Positions 23,970 through 32,066 of a stretch of DNA of 64,000 bases are shown piece by piece. Under the pieces are notes generated by a model. That model ran no database searches, was not told the origin of the DNA, and saw only the letters and a program-made list of their open reading frames with translations. Position numbers and translations under genes: made by a program. Positions within the stretch are counted from its first letter, which is position 1. Every line of letters begins with the position of its first letter. This stretch comes from Oscillospiraceae bacterium (GTDB lineage: Bacteria > Bacillota_A > Clostridia > Oscillospirales > Oscillospiraceae), in assembly GCA_902786615.1 (NCBI GenBank), contig CADADE010000004.1:11380-75379 (forward strand), written 5' to 3'.

Positions 23970-24091
23970 GGTTATAATATAGCAGAGGCAAGGGTATTTT
24001 GCAAGATGGGATAGTTCCCGAATTGGGAGCAGCGTTTTTATATATTTCTCACAAATTTGCATTTAATTTTTGATCTATCAGCCTATTGCTA

Positions 24092-24120
24092 TTGACATTT
24101 TGATGAAAATCCCCTATGAT
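24092..24120 (+). promoter_or_regulatory. strong promoter with no gene downstream
   Basis: TTGACA at 24092-24097 and TATGAT at 24115-24120 with a 17-base spacer. Transcription would start near 24127 and meet the terminator hairpin at 24148-24175 after about 50 nt, so either a very short RNA or antisense transcription into the E2-like gene results. Confidence 0.6.
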
Positions 24121-24147
24121 AAAAAAGGTGTGCGTCACCAAAACAGC

Positions 24148-24178
24148 CCCGGCCGCATGGGCCGGGGCTGTACTTTTC
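24148..24178 (-). terminator. terminator of the E2-like gene
   Basis: A 12-bp stem ACAGCCCCGGCC/GGCCGGGGCTGT with loop of five, followed on the minus strand by TTTGG and on the plus strand by ACTTTT; it could work in both directions. Confidence 0.75.
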
Positions 24179-24181
24179 CGA

Positions 24182-25063
24182 TTAGAAAATATCGTCCACC
24201 ACTCTGGTGGGAGACTGCTCCAGGATCTCCGGGTGCTGGAAGATGTAACGCCAGGCCTGCATAGCCTGGGCAAAGTAATGTCCGTCCACAGTGCGCTCGT
24301 CCAGGCTGAGCTTGATGTCCACATATTTCTTGTCCACCATGTTGCCGTGGCGGTCCACCTCATAGACATGGTGCTTGGCGCCGAAGGCGAGGAAGATCGG
24401 CAGGGTGCCGAAGTTGTAGATGTGGTGGAACACCGGCCCGATGCGCAGCGAGCCCAGATCCGTGATGATCATGGAGCCGTGGAAGGGGCTGGCCTCGGTC
24501 AGGCTCTCGGGCAGCCACCCGAAGTAGTCCATGACGCGCAGGATCAGGATGACGAAGCGCAGCAGAAAGCGCGGCAGGTGGCTGAGGGCTTCGGCCACAT
24601 CCTCGGTATTGTTGTGCTCGTCGCTGGCCTTGACCTCGTCGATCTTCTCGTTCATTTTGCGGTAGACGTCGAAGATATTGTCCGTCGGGTCAAAGTGGAT
24701 CTTGATGGTGGTCTCGGTAGCGTCGATGGCCATGGAGCGCTTGACCACCATGACCACGGTGATGTCGTTTGCGGCGTAGACGCGGCGGCCCGCCACAAAG
24801 CGGTTGAGCCCCGGCAGCATGGAGACGAGGCGGATATAGGCCGCGATCAGAAAGTGCAGGATGCCGATGCCTTTATAACCCTCCACCCGCAGTCTGCGCA
24901 GGCGGCGGTCCACCTCGCTGACCTCCATACTCTCCTCATAGAGATTGGTGGCGTCGTTGCGGGTGGGCATGATATAGGGGATAAACCTGGAAAAGGCGGG
25001 CAGGGAACGGATCATGCGCCCGTCCTTGCGGTCGCCGAAGCGGCGCTTGTCATTTCTGGCCAT
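24182..25063 (-). CDS. 2-oxoacid dehydrogenase E2-like acyltransferase, catalytic His replaced
   Basis: A 293-residue protein similar to the catalytic domain of dihydrolipoyl acyltransferases (E2), which share the chloramphenicol acetyltransferase fold. It has no lipoyl or peripheral-subunit binding domains. The C-terminal motif that is normally DHRxxDG reads DERTVDG here, so the catalytic His is replaced by Glu. Otherwise the HGSMIITDLGSLRIGPVFHH and YNFGTLPIFLAFGAK segments resemble the core. It is therefore unlikely to be an ordinary E2 subunit, and no E1 or E3 gene is adjacent. Function is unknown; an altered acyltransferase or a binding protein is possible. ATG 25063 is the natural start, with a weak site upstream. 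Confidence 0.7.
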   Translation of the reverse strand: MARNDKRRFGDRKDGRMIRSLPAFSRFIPYIMPTRNDATNLYEESMEVSEVDRRLRRLRVEGYKGIGILHFLIAAYIRLVSMLPGLNRFVAGRRVYAANDITVVMVVKRSMAIDATETTIKIHFDPTDNIFDVYRKMNEKIDEVKASDEHNNTEDVAEALSHLPRFLLRFVILILRVMDYFGWLPESLTEASPFHGSMIITDLGSLRIGPVFHHIYNFGTLPIFLAFGAKHHVYEVDRHGNMVDKKYVDIKLSLDERTVDGHYFAQAMQAWRYIFQHPEILEQSPTRVVDDIF

Positions 25064-25192
25064 AAAACAGGGAAGCTCCTTTTTTTATTTGAAAAGCGGC
25101 AGGGCTGCCCGCCGTTTCGCCTATTATACAGGCAAAGCCGCCGCTTTACAAGCCCCGCCCTCCGAATTCTGTCGGGAAAACGCCGGGCGGAC

Positions 25193-25221
25193 TTGCAAAA
25201 AATCTGTCGGGATGGTATGCT
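25193..25221 (+). promoter_or_regulatory. promoter of the DtxR/MntR-type regulator
   Basis: TTGCAA at 25193-25198 and TATGCT at 25216-25221 with a 17-base spacer. Confidence 0.6.
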
Positions 25222-25260
25222 GTTCTTAGATTTGAATTTTCCGTAAAGGAGAGTTGTGCT

Positions 25261-25635
25261 GTGCAATTACAGGAATCCGGCGAAATGTATCTGGAGACGA
25301 TCCACATTCTGTCCCAGCGCGAAAAGGGCGTGCGGGCGGTGGATGTGGCCGAGTATATGGGCTTTTCCAAGCCGAGCGTGAGCCGCGCCGTGGGCCTTCT
25401 GCGCAGCGGCGGCTATCTGGATCTGGACGCCAGCGGCTGCCTTGTGCTGACGGACGAGGGGAGGCTCGTCGCCGGGCGCACCTATGAGCGGCACCTGTTT
25501 CTGACGGATTTCTTTGTCTCCATCGGCGTGAAGAAGGAGACCGCGGAAAAGGACGCCTGCAAGATCGAGCATGATCTCAGTGACGAGACCTTCCAGGCCA
25601 TGAAGGCCTATGTGAAAAAGCAGCAGGGGACTTGA
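25261..25635 (+). CDS. DtxR/MntR-family metal-dependent regulator
   Basis: A 124-residue dimeric repressor of the iron or manganese dependent class. The N-terminal winged helix contains VRAVDVAEYMGFSKPSVSRA, and the dimerisation half carries the metal-site residues H and E in ACKIEHDLSDETFQAM. It lacks the C-terminal SH3-like domain of DtxR, as MntR does. The start is GTG 25261, with AAAGGAG about 9 bases upstream. No metal transporter is adjacent, so its target is unknown. A terminator follows. Confidence 0.85.
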   Translation: MQLQESGEMYLETIHILSQREKGVRAVDVAEYMGFSKPSVSRAVGLLRSGGYLDLDASGCLVLTDEGRLVAGRTYERHLFLTDFFVSIGVKKETAEKDACKIEHDLSDETFQAMKAYVKKQQGT

Positions 25636-25652
25636 GCCTCCCCGCGCGATAT

Positions 25653-25682
25653 GCCCTGCGGCAAACCGCCGCAGGGCTTTCT
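25653..25682 (+). terminator. terminator after the metal-dependent regulator
   Basis: A 10-bp stem GCCCTGCGGC/GCCGCAGGGC with loop AAACC followed by TTTCTT; it also ends the convergent HAD gene. Confidence 0.8.
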
Positions 25683-26512
25683 TATTTCGCTAATATAAAC
25701 TTCTCCACCGCTTTGGCAAAGCCCGCTTCGTTGTTTGTCAGCGTCACGAAGTCTGCCGCCGCGAGAAGCTCCGGCGCGGCGTTAGCCATGGCGACGCCGA
25801 CCCCGGCCTTTTGCAGCATGTCAAGATCGTTGGTGCCGTCGCCGAGGGCCATAGTCTCCTTTGCGTCGATGCCCAGAAGCGCGCAAAGGCTCATGAGGCA
25901 CTGGCCCTTGGTGGCCGTGCGGGCGTTGATTTCAATATTGAAGGGCATGGAGGTGGAGAAGATGAGGTCGGGAAAGCGCTTCGGCAGCTCCTCCAGCTCG
26001 CGGGCGCGCTGGGCCATGTCGGTAAAATAGAGCTGCAGCTTCTGCACGCCCGTCCCCTTCTCTTTGAGATAGGCCTTCAGCTCCGGCACCGGGGCGCGAA
26101 GGCCGGTGATGAGCTTTCGCACGCCTGGGTCCGGGATGATATCGGGGGCGAGCTTCAGCATGGAGGCGGTCATATAGCCCCAGTTGTCCTGGTAGCAGTC
26201 ATAGAGTACCCCGAGGCTGTCGGCGTATTCGTAGAAGGCCACAGCCTCATCCGCCGGGATCTCCGCCCGGGCGGCGGCGCGGTCCTCCACCGCGTCGTAG
26301 AGGTAGGAGCCGTTGGCGGTGATGAACCAGCGCATAAAGGGAAGGCCTTTGAGCTCCTCCGGGATGCCCTTGTAGATGCGTCCCGTGGCGGGGACGATGT
26401 GCACGCCCTTTGCCGCGGCGCTCTTGATGGCTTCCATATTCTCCGGCGGGATCTGCTTTTTGTCGTCCAGCAGCGTCCCGTCCAGGTCAAAGGCAAGGAT
26501 TTGGATAGACAT
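25682..26512 (-). CDS. HAD-superfamily phosphatase, Cof type
   Basis: A 276-residue hydrolase of the Cof (IIB) group, which removes phosphate from sugar phosphates, FMN or pyridoxal phosphate. Motif I is FDLDGTLLDD with the nucleophile Asp, motif II sits in VPATGRIYKG (Thr), and motifs III-IV lie in TKGQCL and MALGDGTNDLDML. The substrate cannot be deduced. ATG 26512 is close to the downstream end of yifB-like gene (8 bases apart), so both are probably one transcription unit. Confidence 0.88.
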   Translation of the reverse strand: MSIQILAFDLDGTLLDDKKQIPPENMEAIKSAAAKGVHIVPATGRIYKGIPEELKGLPFMRWFITANGSYLYDAVEDRAAARAEIPADEAVAFYEYADSLGVLYDCYQDNWGYMTASMLKLAPDIIPDPGVRKLITGLRAPVPELKAYLKEKGTGVQKLQLYFTDMAQRARELEELPKRFPDLIFSTSMPFNIEINARTATKGQCLMSLCALLGIDAKETMALGDGTNDLDMLQKAGVGVAMANAAPELLAAADFVTLTNNEAGFAKAVEKFILAK

Positions 26513-26520
26513 GAAAACTC

Positions 26521-28029
26521 CTAACTCAGCTCGAACGTTCTGTACTGTATTGCCTCGGCGATGTGGTCGGCGCGGATGGTGTCGGTGCCCTCGAGATCGG
26601 CGATGGTGCGCGCGACGCGCAGAATGCGGTCGTAGCTTCTCGCCGAGAGGTGCATGGTGTCAAACGCGGCCTTGAGCAGGATCTCGCCGTCCTGATCCGG
26701 CGCGCAGAACTGCCGCAGCTCTTTTGCCTGCATGCGGGCGTTGCACTGGGACTTGTCCGTGAAGCGGGCGCGCTGCCGCTCCCGCGCGGCGTTGACCCGC
26801 GCGCGGACATCCGCGGAGGATTCCGCCGGGCTGCGGCGCCTGAGCTCCTCATAATCCAGCGCCGGGACCTCCACAATGAGGTCGATGCGGTCCAGCAGCG
26901 GCCCGGAAATGCGGGAATGGTAGCGGTGCACCTCCGCCTCAGAGCATTTGCAGCGCCCCGAGGGGTGCCCGTACCAGCCGCACTTGCAGGGGTTCATCGC
27001 GCACACCAGCATGAAGCGGCTCGGAAAGCTCACCGAGCCCGACACGCGCGAGACCGTGACCATCCCGTCCTCCAGCGGCTGGCGCAAAACCTCCAGCGCG
27101 TCGGAGCGAAATTCGGGCAGCTCGTCCAGAAACAGGACGCCGTTGTGGGCCAGGCTGATCTCCCCGGGGCGCGGCACCGCGCCGCCGCCCGCGAGACCCG
27201 CCGCCGACACCGTATGGTGGGGGGAGCGGAAGGGCCGCGAGGCGACCACCGGCCGCTCGTGGCTTGTGAGGCCTGCCACCGACCAGATCTCGGTGGCCTC
27301 GATGATCTCCTCGCGGCTCATGTCCGGGAGAATGCCAGGCAGGCGCTTGGCGAGCATCGACTTGCCCGCGCCGGGCGGGCCGACGATGAGGATGTTGTGT
27401 CCGCCCGCCGCTGCGATCTCAAAGGCGCGCTTGACGTTCTCCTGGCCCTTTACATCGGCAAAGTCCGGAAGCTCCGCAGCCTCCGCAGTGAGCGTGGGGG
27501 CGGGCGTCGGCGCAAGCTTGATTTCGCCGCGCAGGCACCGCACCAGCTCCCCCACGGTGCGCACGCCGTAGACCTCCAGCCCCTCGGCGAAGGCGGCCTC
27601 GGCAGCGTTCCCGACCGGGACGAAGAGGCGGCGCAGCCCCTCGCGCTTGGCGGCGAGGGCCATGGGCAGCGCGCCCTGCACGGGGCGCACGTCGCCCGTG
27701 AGGCTGAGCTCCCCGATAAAGGCGGCGTCCTGATCCGGCTGTTCGATGTCCCCGGAGGCGGCGAGGATGCCCACCAGGATCGGCAGGTCATAGACCGTGC
27801 CGCTTTTCTTCTTATCCGCCGGGGCAAGGTTCACGGTGAGCCGCGACACCGGGAAGCGAAAGCCGCTGTTTTTCACCGCGGCGTGTACGCGCTCCCGCGC
27901 CTCCTTGACGGCGGCGTCCGGCAGGCCCACCACCTCAAAATGCGGCAGGCCGTTGGTGATATAGACCTCCACCGACACCCCGTAGCCGCCGATGCCGCTG
28001 ACCCCGAGGCTTTGGATGGATGAAAACAT
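26521..28029 (-). CDS. YifB/ComM-family Mg-chelatase-like AAA+ ATPase
   Basis: A 502-residue protein with an N-terminal Lon-protease-like domain (residues about 1-165), then an AAA+ Mg-chelatase-like ATPase. The Walker A loop is GPPGAGKSM, Walker B GVLFLDELPEF, and a Cys cluster MNPCKCGWYGHPSGRCKC marks the family. In proteobacteria the homologue ComM is a branch-migration helicase for natural transformation; in Clostridia the role is untested. ATG 28029 is preferred to 28035 because AGGAGGT abuts the latter. Confidence 0.9.
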   Translation of the reverse strand: MFSSIQSLGVSGIGGYGVSVEVYITNGLPHFEVVGLPDAAVKEARERVHAAVKNSGFRFPVSRLTVNLAPADKKKSGTVYDLPILVGILAASGDIEQPDQDAAFIGELSLTGDVRPVQGALPMALAAKREGLRRLFVPVGNAAEAAFAEGLEVYGVRTVGELVRCLRGEIKLAPTPAPTLTAEAAELPDFADVKGQENVKRAFEIAAAGGHNILIVGPPGAGKSMLAKRLPGILPDMSREEIIEATEIWSVAGLTSHERPVVASRPFRSPHHTVSAAGLAGGGAVPRPGEISLAHNGVLFLDELPEFRSDALEVLRQPLEDGMVTVSRVSGSVSFPSRFMLVCAMNPCKCGWYGHPSGRCKCSEAEVHRYHSRISGPLLDRIDLIVEVPALDYEELRRRSPAESSADVRARVNAARERQRARFTDKSQCNARMQAKELRQFCAPDQDGEILLKAAFDTMHLSARSYDRILRVARTIADLEGTDTIRADHIAEAIQYRTFELS

Positions 28030-28089
28030 GGGCATACCTCCTAATCGTGTTCAGCTCCCTTTTTTCAGAGGGAAGTATCTGTGCGATTC

Positions 28090-28121
28090 AAAAAACCGGA
28101 GGCTTGCGTCTCCGGTTTTTT
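28090..28121 (-). terminator. terminator between aspS and yifB-like gene
   Basis: AAAAAACCGGAG and CTCCGGTTTTTT surround an 8-base loop: a terminator in both directions. Confidence 0.8.
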
Positions 28122-28126
28122 GATGC

Positions 28127-29911
28127 TTAGTCTTCCTCCACGTCGCCGACGACGGCGATGTGCAGCTCGTCAAGCTGCTTCTGGGTGACCTCGCTGGGCG
28201 CGCCCATGAGGATGTCCTGGGCGTTCTTGTTCATCGGGAAGGGAATAACCTCGCGGATGGAGTCCTCGCCCGCGAGGAGCATGACCATGCGGTCGACGCC
28301 CGGGGCGATGCCGGCGTGCGGGGGCGCGCCGTAGCAGAAAGCGTTATACATGGCGGGGAACTTTTTCTTTACGTCCTCCTCGCCGAGGCGCACCATCTCG
28401 AAAGCCTTGATCATGATTTCGGGGTCGTGGTTACGCACCGCGCCGGAACTCAGCTCCACGCCGTTGCACACCAGATCGTACTGGTCGGCGGTGATGGTGA
28501 GGGGGTCGACCTCGCCGCGCTCGGCCTTGAGCAGGATGTCGAGGCCGCCGGCGGGCATGGAGAACGGGTTGTGGCAGAATTCCAGTTCGCCGGACTCCTC
28601 GCCGATCTCGTACATGGGGAAGTCGACGATCCAGCAGAACTCGTAGCGCTCCTTGTCCATGTGGCCAGGAACCGCCGCGCCGAGCATTTTGCGCATGACG
28701 CCCGCGGTCTTGAGAGCCTGGTCGTGCTTGCCGGCGGCAACGCCGACGAGCGTGCCGGGCTTGAGGCCCAGCGCCGCGATAACGGCTTCCTTCTTTTCGG
28801 CGAGGAACTTGGCCACGCCGCCCGCAAGCTCGCCCTTCTCGTCAAGCTTGAACCAGTAGGGCTTGGCGCCCGCCTGCACCTCCACGTCGGCGCAGAGCTT
28901 GTCGATCTGCTTGCGCGTCAGGTCGCAGCCGGAGACCGCAATGGCCTTCACGGTATTGCCCGCGGCAAAGGGGGCGAAGTCGGAGCCCTCGACGAGCTTT
29001 GTGATGTCCTGCAGGACAAGGTCGATGCGCAGATCCGGCTTGTCGGAGCCGTAGGTCTCCATGGCCTCGAGGTAGGGGATGCGCTTGAAGGGGGCGGCGG
29101 AGGCAACGTCATAGGTGCCGAATTTGGCAAAGATGGGAGGCAGCACGTCCTCCAGCACGGCGAACACGTCGTCCTGGGTGGCGAAGGCCATCTCCATATC
29201 GAGCTGGTAGAACTCGCCGGGGGAGCGGTCGCCGCGCGCGTCCTCATCGCGGAAGCAGGGGGCGATCTGGAAATAACGGTCGAAGCCGGAGGTCATCAGC
29301 AGCTGCTTGAACTGCTGGGGTGCCTGGGGCAGAGCATAGAACTTGCCGGGGTGCTTTCTCGCCGGAACCAGGTAGTCGCGCGCGCCCTCGGGGCTGGAGG
29401 CCGTAAGGATAGGCGTGGTGATCTCCAAAAAGCCGTGCTCGGTCATGGCCTGGCGCAGAGCCGCCACGACGTTGCAGCGCAGGATGATATTTTTCTTGAC
29501 GGCAGGGTTTCTGAGATCGAGATAGCGGTACTTGAGGCGCTGGGTCTCGTCGGCCTCGCGGCTGCGGTTGATTTCAAAGGGCAGCTCGTTATAGCGGCAG
29601 CGGCCAAGCACCGTGATCTTCTCGGGCACGACCTCGATATCGCCGGTGGGGAGCTTCGGGTTCTTGCTGTCGCGCTCGCGCACGACGCCCTCCACGGAGA
29701 TGGTGGACTCCTTGTTGATGCCCTTGACGACGCGCATCATGTCCTCGTTTTCGATCACGACCTGGGTAGTGCCGTAAAAGTCGCGCACAACGACGAAGGC
29801 AAAGTTATTGCCGACCTCGCGCACATTCTCCATCCAGCCGACGATTTTGACCTTCTGGCCGACATGCTCGATGCGCAGCTCGTTGCAGGTATGGGTACGG
29901 GATTGTGTCAT
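28127..29911 (-). CDS. aspS: aspartyl-tRNA synthetase
   Basis: Charges tRNA-Asp. The 594-residue length fits the bacterial type with an OB-fold tRNA-binding domain (VKIVGWMENVREVGNNFAFV), class II motif 2 around FRDEDARGDRSPGEFYQLD, a GAD insertion domain and motif 3 GIAPGVDRMVMLL. The start is ATG 29911, 9 bases after GAAAGG; ATG 29920 directly follows that site and is less likely. The dispersed repeat copy lies between it and hisS, and both are probably cotranscribed from the hisS side. Confidence 0.95.
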   Translation of the reverse strand: MTQSRTHTCNELRIEHVGQKVKIVGWMENVREVGNNFAFVVVRDFYGTTQVVIENEDMMRVVKGINKESTISVEGVVRERDSKNPKLPTGDIEVVPEKITVLGRCRYNELPFEINRSREADETQRLKYRYLDLRNPAVKKNIILRCNVVAALRQAMTEHGFLEITTPILTASSPEGARDYLVPARKHPGKFYALPQAPQQFKQLLMTSGFDRYFQIAPCFRDEDARGDRSPGEFYQLDMEMAFATQDDVFAVLEDVLPPIFAKFGTYDVASAAPFKRIPYLEAMETYGSDKPDLRIDLVLQDITKLVEGSDFAPFAAGNTVKAIAVSGCDLTRKQIDKLCADVEVQAGAKPYWFKLDEKGELAGGVAKFLAEKKEAVIAALGLKPGTLVGVAAGKHDQALKTAGVMRKMLGAAVPGHMDKERYEFCWIVDFPMYEIGEESGELEFCHNPFSMPAGGLDILLKAERGEVDPLTITADQYDLVCNGVELSSGAVRNHDPEIMIKAFEMVRLGEEDVKKKFPAMYNAFCYGAPPHAGIAPGVDRMVMLLAGEDSIREVIPFPMNKNAQDILMGAPSEVTQKQLDELHIAVVGDVEED

Positions 29912-29934
29912 TTCAATCATCCTTTCTTCCTTTT

Positions 29935-30084
29935 AAGCTCCCTTTGCGAAAGGGAGCTGTCACGGCCGATCTCACGCGAGACCGTGACTGAGGGATCAAA
30001 CACGCTGCAACAGAGCCTGCTGTAGACGGGCGTTCGATCCCTCCGGCCCTTCGGGCCACCTCCCTTTTTCCAAAGGGAGGTAAT
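29935..30084. repeat. multi-hairpin dispersed repeat, copy 4 (most complete)
   Basis: In order: AAGCTCCC/GGGAGCT hairpin, GTCACGG/CCGTGAC around a GATCTCACGCGA loop, TGAGGGATC, a long middle part, GATCCCTC, CGGCCC/GGGCC and ACCTCCCTTT/AAAGGGAGGT. It lies between hisS and aspS without disturbing either. Confidence 0.8.
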
Positions 30085-30086
30085 AC

Positions 30087-31442
30087 CTACTCTTTTATCA
30101 CGCTTCCCGCGTTCATCTCCGCGATACGCGCCGCGATATGCCGCGCGGCCTCGTCCGGGCTGAGCTTGACCTGCTCGCCGGAGCGCATGTCCTTGACGGA
30201 GAGGACGCCCGCGTTCATCTCATCCTCGCCGATGAGCACGGCGAAGGGCACGCCGATCTTGTCGGCATAGGCCATCTTTGCCTTGAACTTGCGCTGCTCG
30301 CCGTAGAGCTGGGTACGGATACCCGCGCTGCGCAGCGTCGTGGCGGCGGCGACAGCGAAGCCCAGCTCCTCCGTCATGGGCAGCACCAGCGCGTCGCAGG
30401 GGGCGGTGACAATGTCGTCGGAGAGAAGCCCCTGCTCGTTCAGGACGTAGAAAAGCCGCGTCAGGCCGATGGAGATGCCGACGCCGGGGAGCTGCTTGTC
30501 CGTGTAGTACTCGGCGAGGTTGTCGTAGCGCCCGCCGGAGCAGACGGAGCCGATCTCCGGGTGCTCGGTCATGACGGTTTCATAGACGGTGCCGGTATAG
30601 TAGTCAAGGCCGCGGGCGATGGTGAGGTCGACGGCGAAGTTTTCCTCCGGCACGCCGAAGTCCTTGAGATATTTTGTCACCGCGATCAGCTCGTCCAGGC
30701 CCTGATCGAAGGTCGCGTCCATTCCGCGGTAGCGGCCGAGGGCCTCGATCACCTCGGCGTTCGTGCCGCAGATGGCCATGAAGTCCAGGACGTTTTCCGC
30801 CTTGCAGGGCAGCATCTTCACCTCGTCGATGAGAAGCTCCTTCACCTTTTCCGCGCCGATCTTGTCGAGCTTGTCCACGGTGCGCATAATCTCGCCGGCC
30901 TTCTCGCTCATGCCGTTCATGGTGTAGAAGCCGTTTAAGAGCTTGCGGTTATTGACGCGGATCTTGAACTTTTTCAGTCCCAGCTTTGTGAAGGTGCTGT
31001 AGATGATGGCTGGGATCTCCGCCTCGTTGGAGATGTCCAGCTTCCCGTCGCCGATCACGTCGATGTCGGCCTGGTAAAACTCCCGGAAGCGGCCGCGCTG
31101 GGCGCGCTCGCCCCGGTAGACCTTGCCGATCTGGTAGCGGCGGAAGGGGAAGGCCAGCTCGGAATAATGCCCGGCGACATACTTTGCCAGCGGCACCGTG
31201 AGGTCAAAGCGCAGCGCGAGGTCGCTGTCGCCCTTCTGGAAGCGGTAGATCTGTTTTTCGGTCTCGCCGCCGCCCTTGGCCAGCAGCACCTCCGCCGATT
31301 CGATGACCGGGGTGTCGAGCGGCGTGAAGCCGTAGAGACTGTAGCTTTCGCGCAGGATGGAGAGCATACGCTCCATCTTCATCTGCTGCCGGGGCAGCAG
31401 CTCCATAAAGCCGGACAGAGTCCGGGGGCTGACTTTTGCCAT
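30087..31442 (-). CDS. hisS: histidyl-tRNA synthetase
   Basis: Charges tRNA-His. The 451-residue class II synthetase has motif 1 around FMELLPRQQMKME, motif 2 in FRRYQIGKVYRGERAQRGR and FREFYQADIDV, and the family-specific RGLDYYTG and CSGGRYDN loops. The C-terminal anticodon-binding domain is complete (about residues 355-451). ATG 31442 follows GGAAAGGA. It is followed by aspS, an order common in Firmicutes. Confidence 0.95.
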   Translation of the reverse strand: MAKVSPRTLSGFMELLPRQQMKMERMLSILRESYSLYGFTPLDTPVIESAEVLLAKGGGETEKQIYRFQKGDSDLALRFDLTVPLAKYVAGHYSELAFPFRRYQIGKVYRGERAQRGRFREFYQADIDVIGDGKLDISNEAEIPAIIYSTFTKLGLKKFKIRVNNRKLLNGFYTMNGMSEKAGEIMRTVDKLDKIGAEKVKELLIDEVKMLPCKAENVLDFMAICGTNAEVIEALGRYRGMDATFDQGLDELIAVTKYLKDFGVPEENFAVDLTIARGLDYYTGTVYETVMTEHPEIGSVCSGGRYDNLAEYYTDKQLPGVGISIGLTRLFYVLNEQGLLSDDIVTAPCDALVLPMTEELGFAVAAATTLRSAGIRTQLYGEQRKFKAKMAYADKIGVPFAVLIGEDEMNAGVLSVKDMRSGEQVKLSPDEAARHIAARIAEMNAGSVIKE

Positions 31443-31516
31443 AAAAATATTCCTTTCCGGTGAAAATGGCCGTAAAACGCCGTAGGGGCGGCTGGCAGCC
31501 GCCCCGGCAGGCAGTC

Positions 31517-31921
31517 TTATTTCTTTTGCGGGTTGACGATGTTGCGCCAGTCGAGGTCGCCGCGCCGCAGTCCCTGCACCAGCACCTCCGCCGTGGCGGC
31601 GTTGGTGGCAAAGGGGATCTGGTACTGATCGCAGAGCCGCTCGATCTTGTTGATGTCGTCAAAGCCCTTGGGGTTGGTGGGGTCGCAGAAAAACAGAACC
31701 AGGTCGATCTCGTTGAAGGAGATGCGCGCCCCGATCTGCTGCGCGCCGCCCTGCTCGGCATGGAGGTAGAGCGTGATGGGCAGGCCCGTTGCCTCCGCCA
31801 CAAGCTTGCCGGTGACGTGCGTGGCACAGAGGGAGTGCTCCGCAAGGATGCCGCAGTAGGCGATGCAGAACTGGACCATCAGTTCTTTTTTTCTGTCGTG
31901 TGCCATTAACGCAATGTTCAT
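31517..31921 (-). CDS. methylglyoxal synthase-like protein lacking catalytic residues
   Basis: A 134-residue member of the MGS-like fold, N-terminus MNIALMAHDRKKELM as in true MgsA. In active enzymes the GGDQQxGA loop supplies the catalytic Asp and a PHxPD segment the His and second Asp. Here they read GGAQQIGA and NPKGFDD, so the base Asp is Ala and the His is missing. It is therefore probably not a methylglyoxal producer. MGS-like domains also serve as ligand-binding regulatory domains, a possible role here. ATG 31921 has a GGAG upstream. It precedes hisS in the minus-strand order. Confidence 0.7.
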   Translation of the reverse strand: MNIALMAHDRKKELMVQFCIAYCGILAEHSLCATHVTGKLVAEATGLPITLYLHAEQGGAQQIGARISFNEIDLVLFFCDPTNPKGFDDINKIERLCDQYQIPFATNAATAEVLVQGLRRGDLDWRNIVNPQKK

Positions 31922-32066
31922 CCGAATACTCCGTTTCTCTTTTCACAGCTTTGAATCTCTTAAATCACTTCATTATAAACGCTCAGGCTTGAAACTGCAA
32001 TACAGATTTTCCACTTTTTTGAATTCATCTCTGTGGTTTTTTTCGCGGTGAATCGTTTCACGGACA

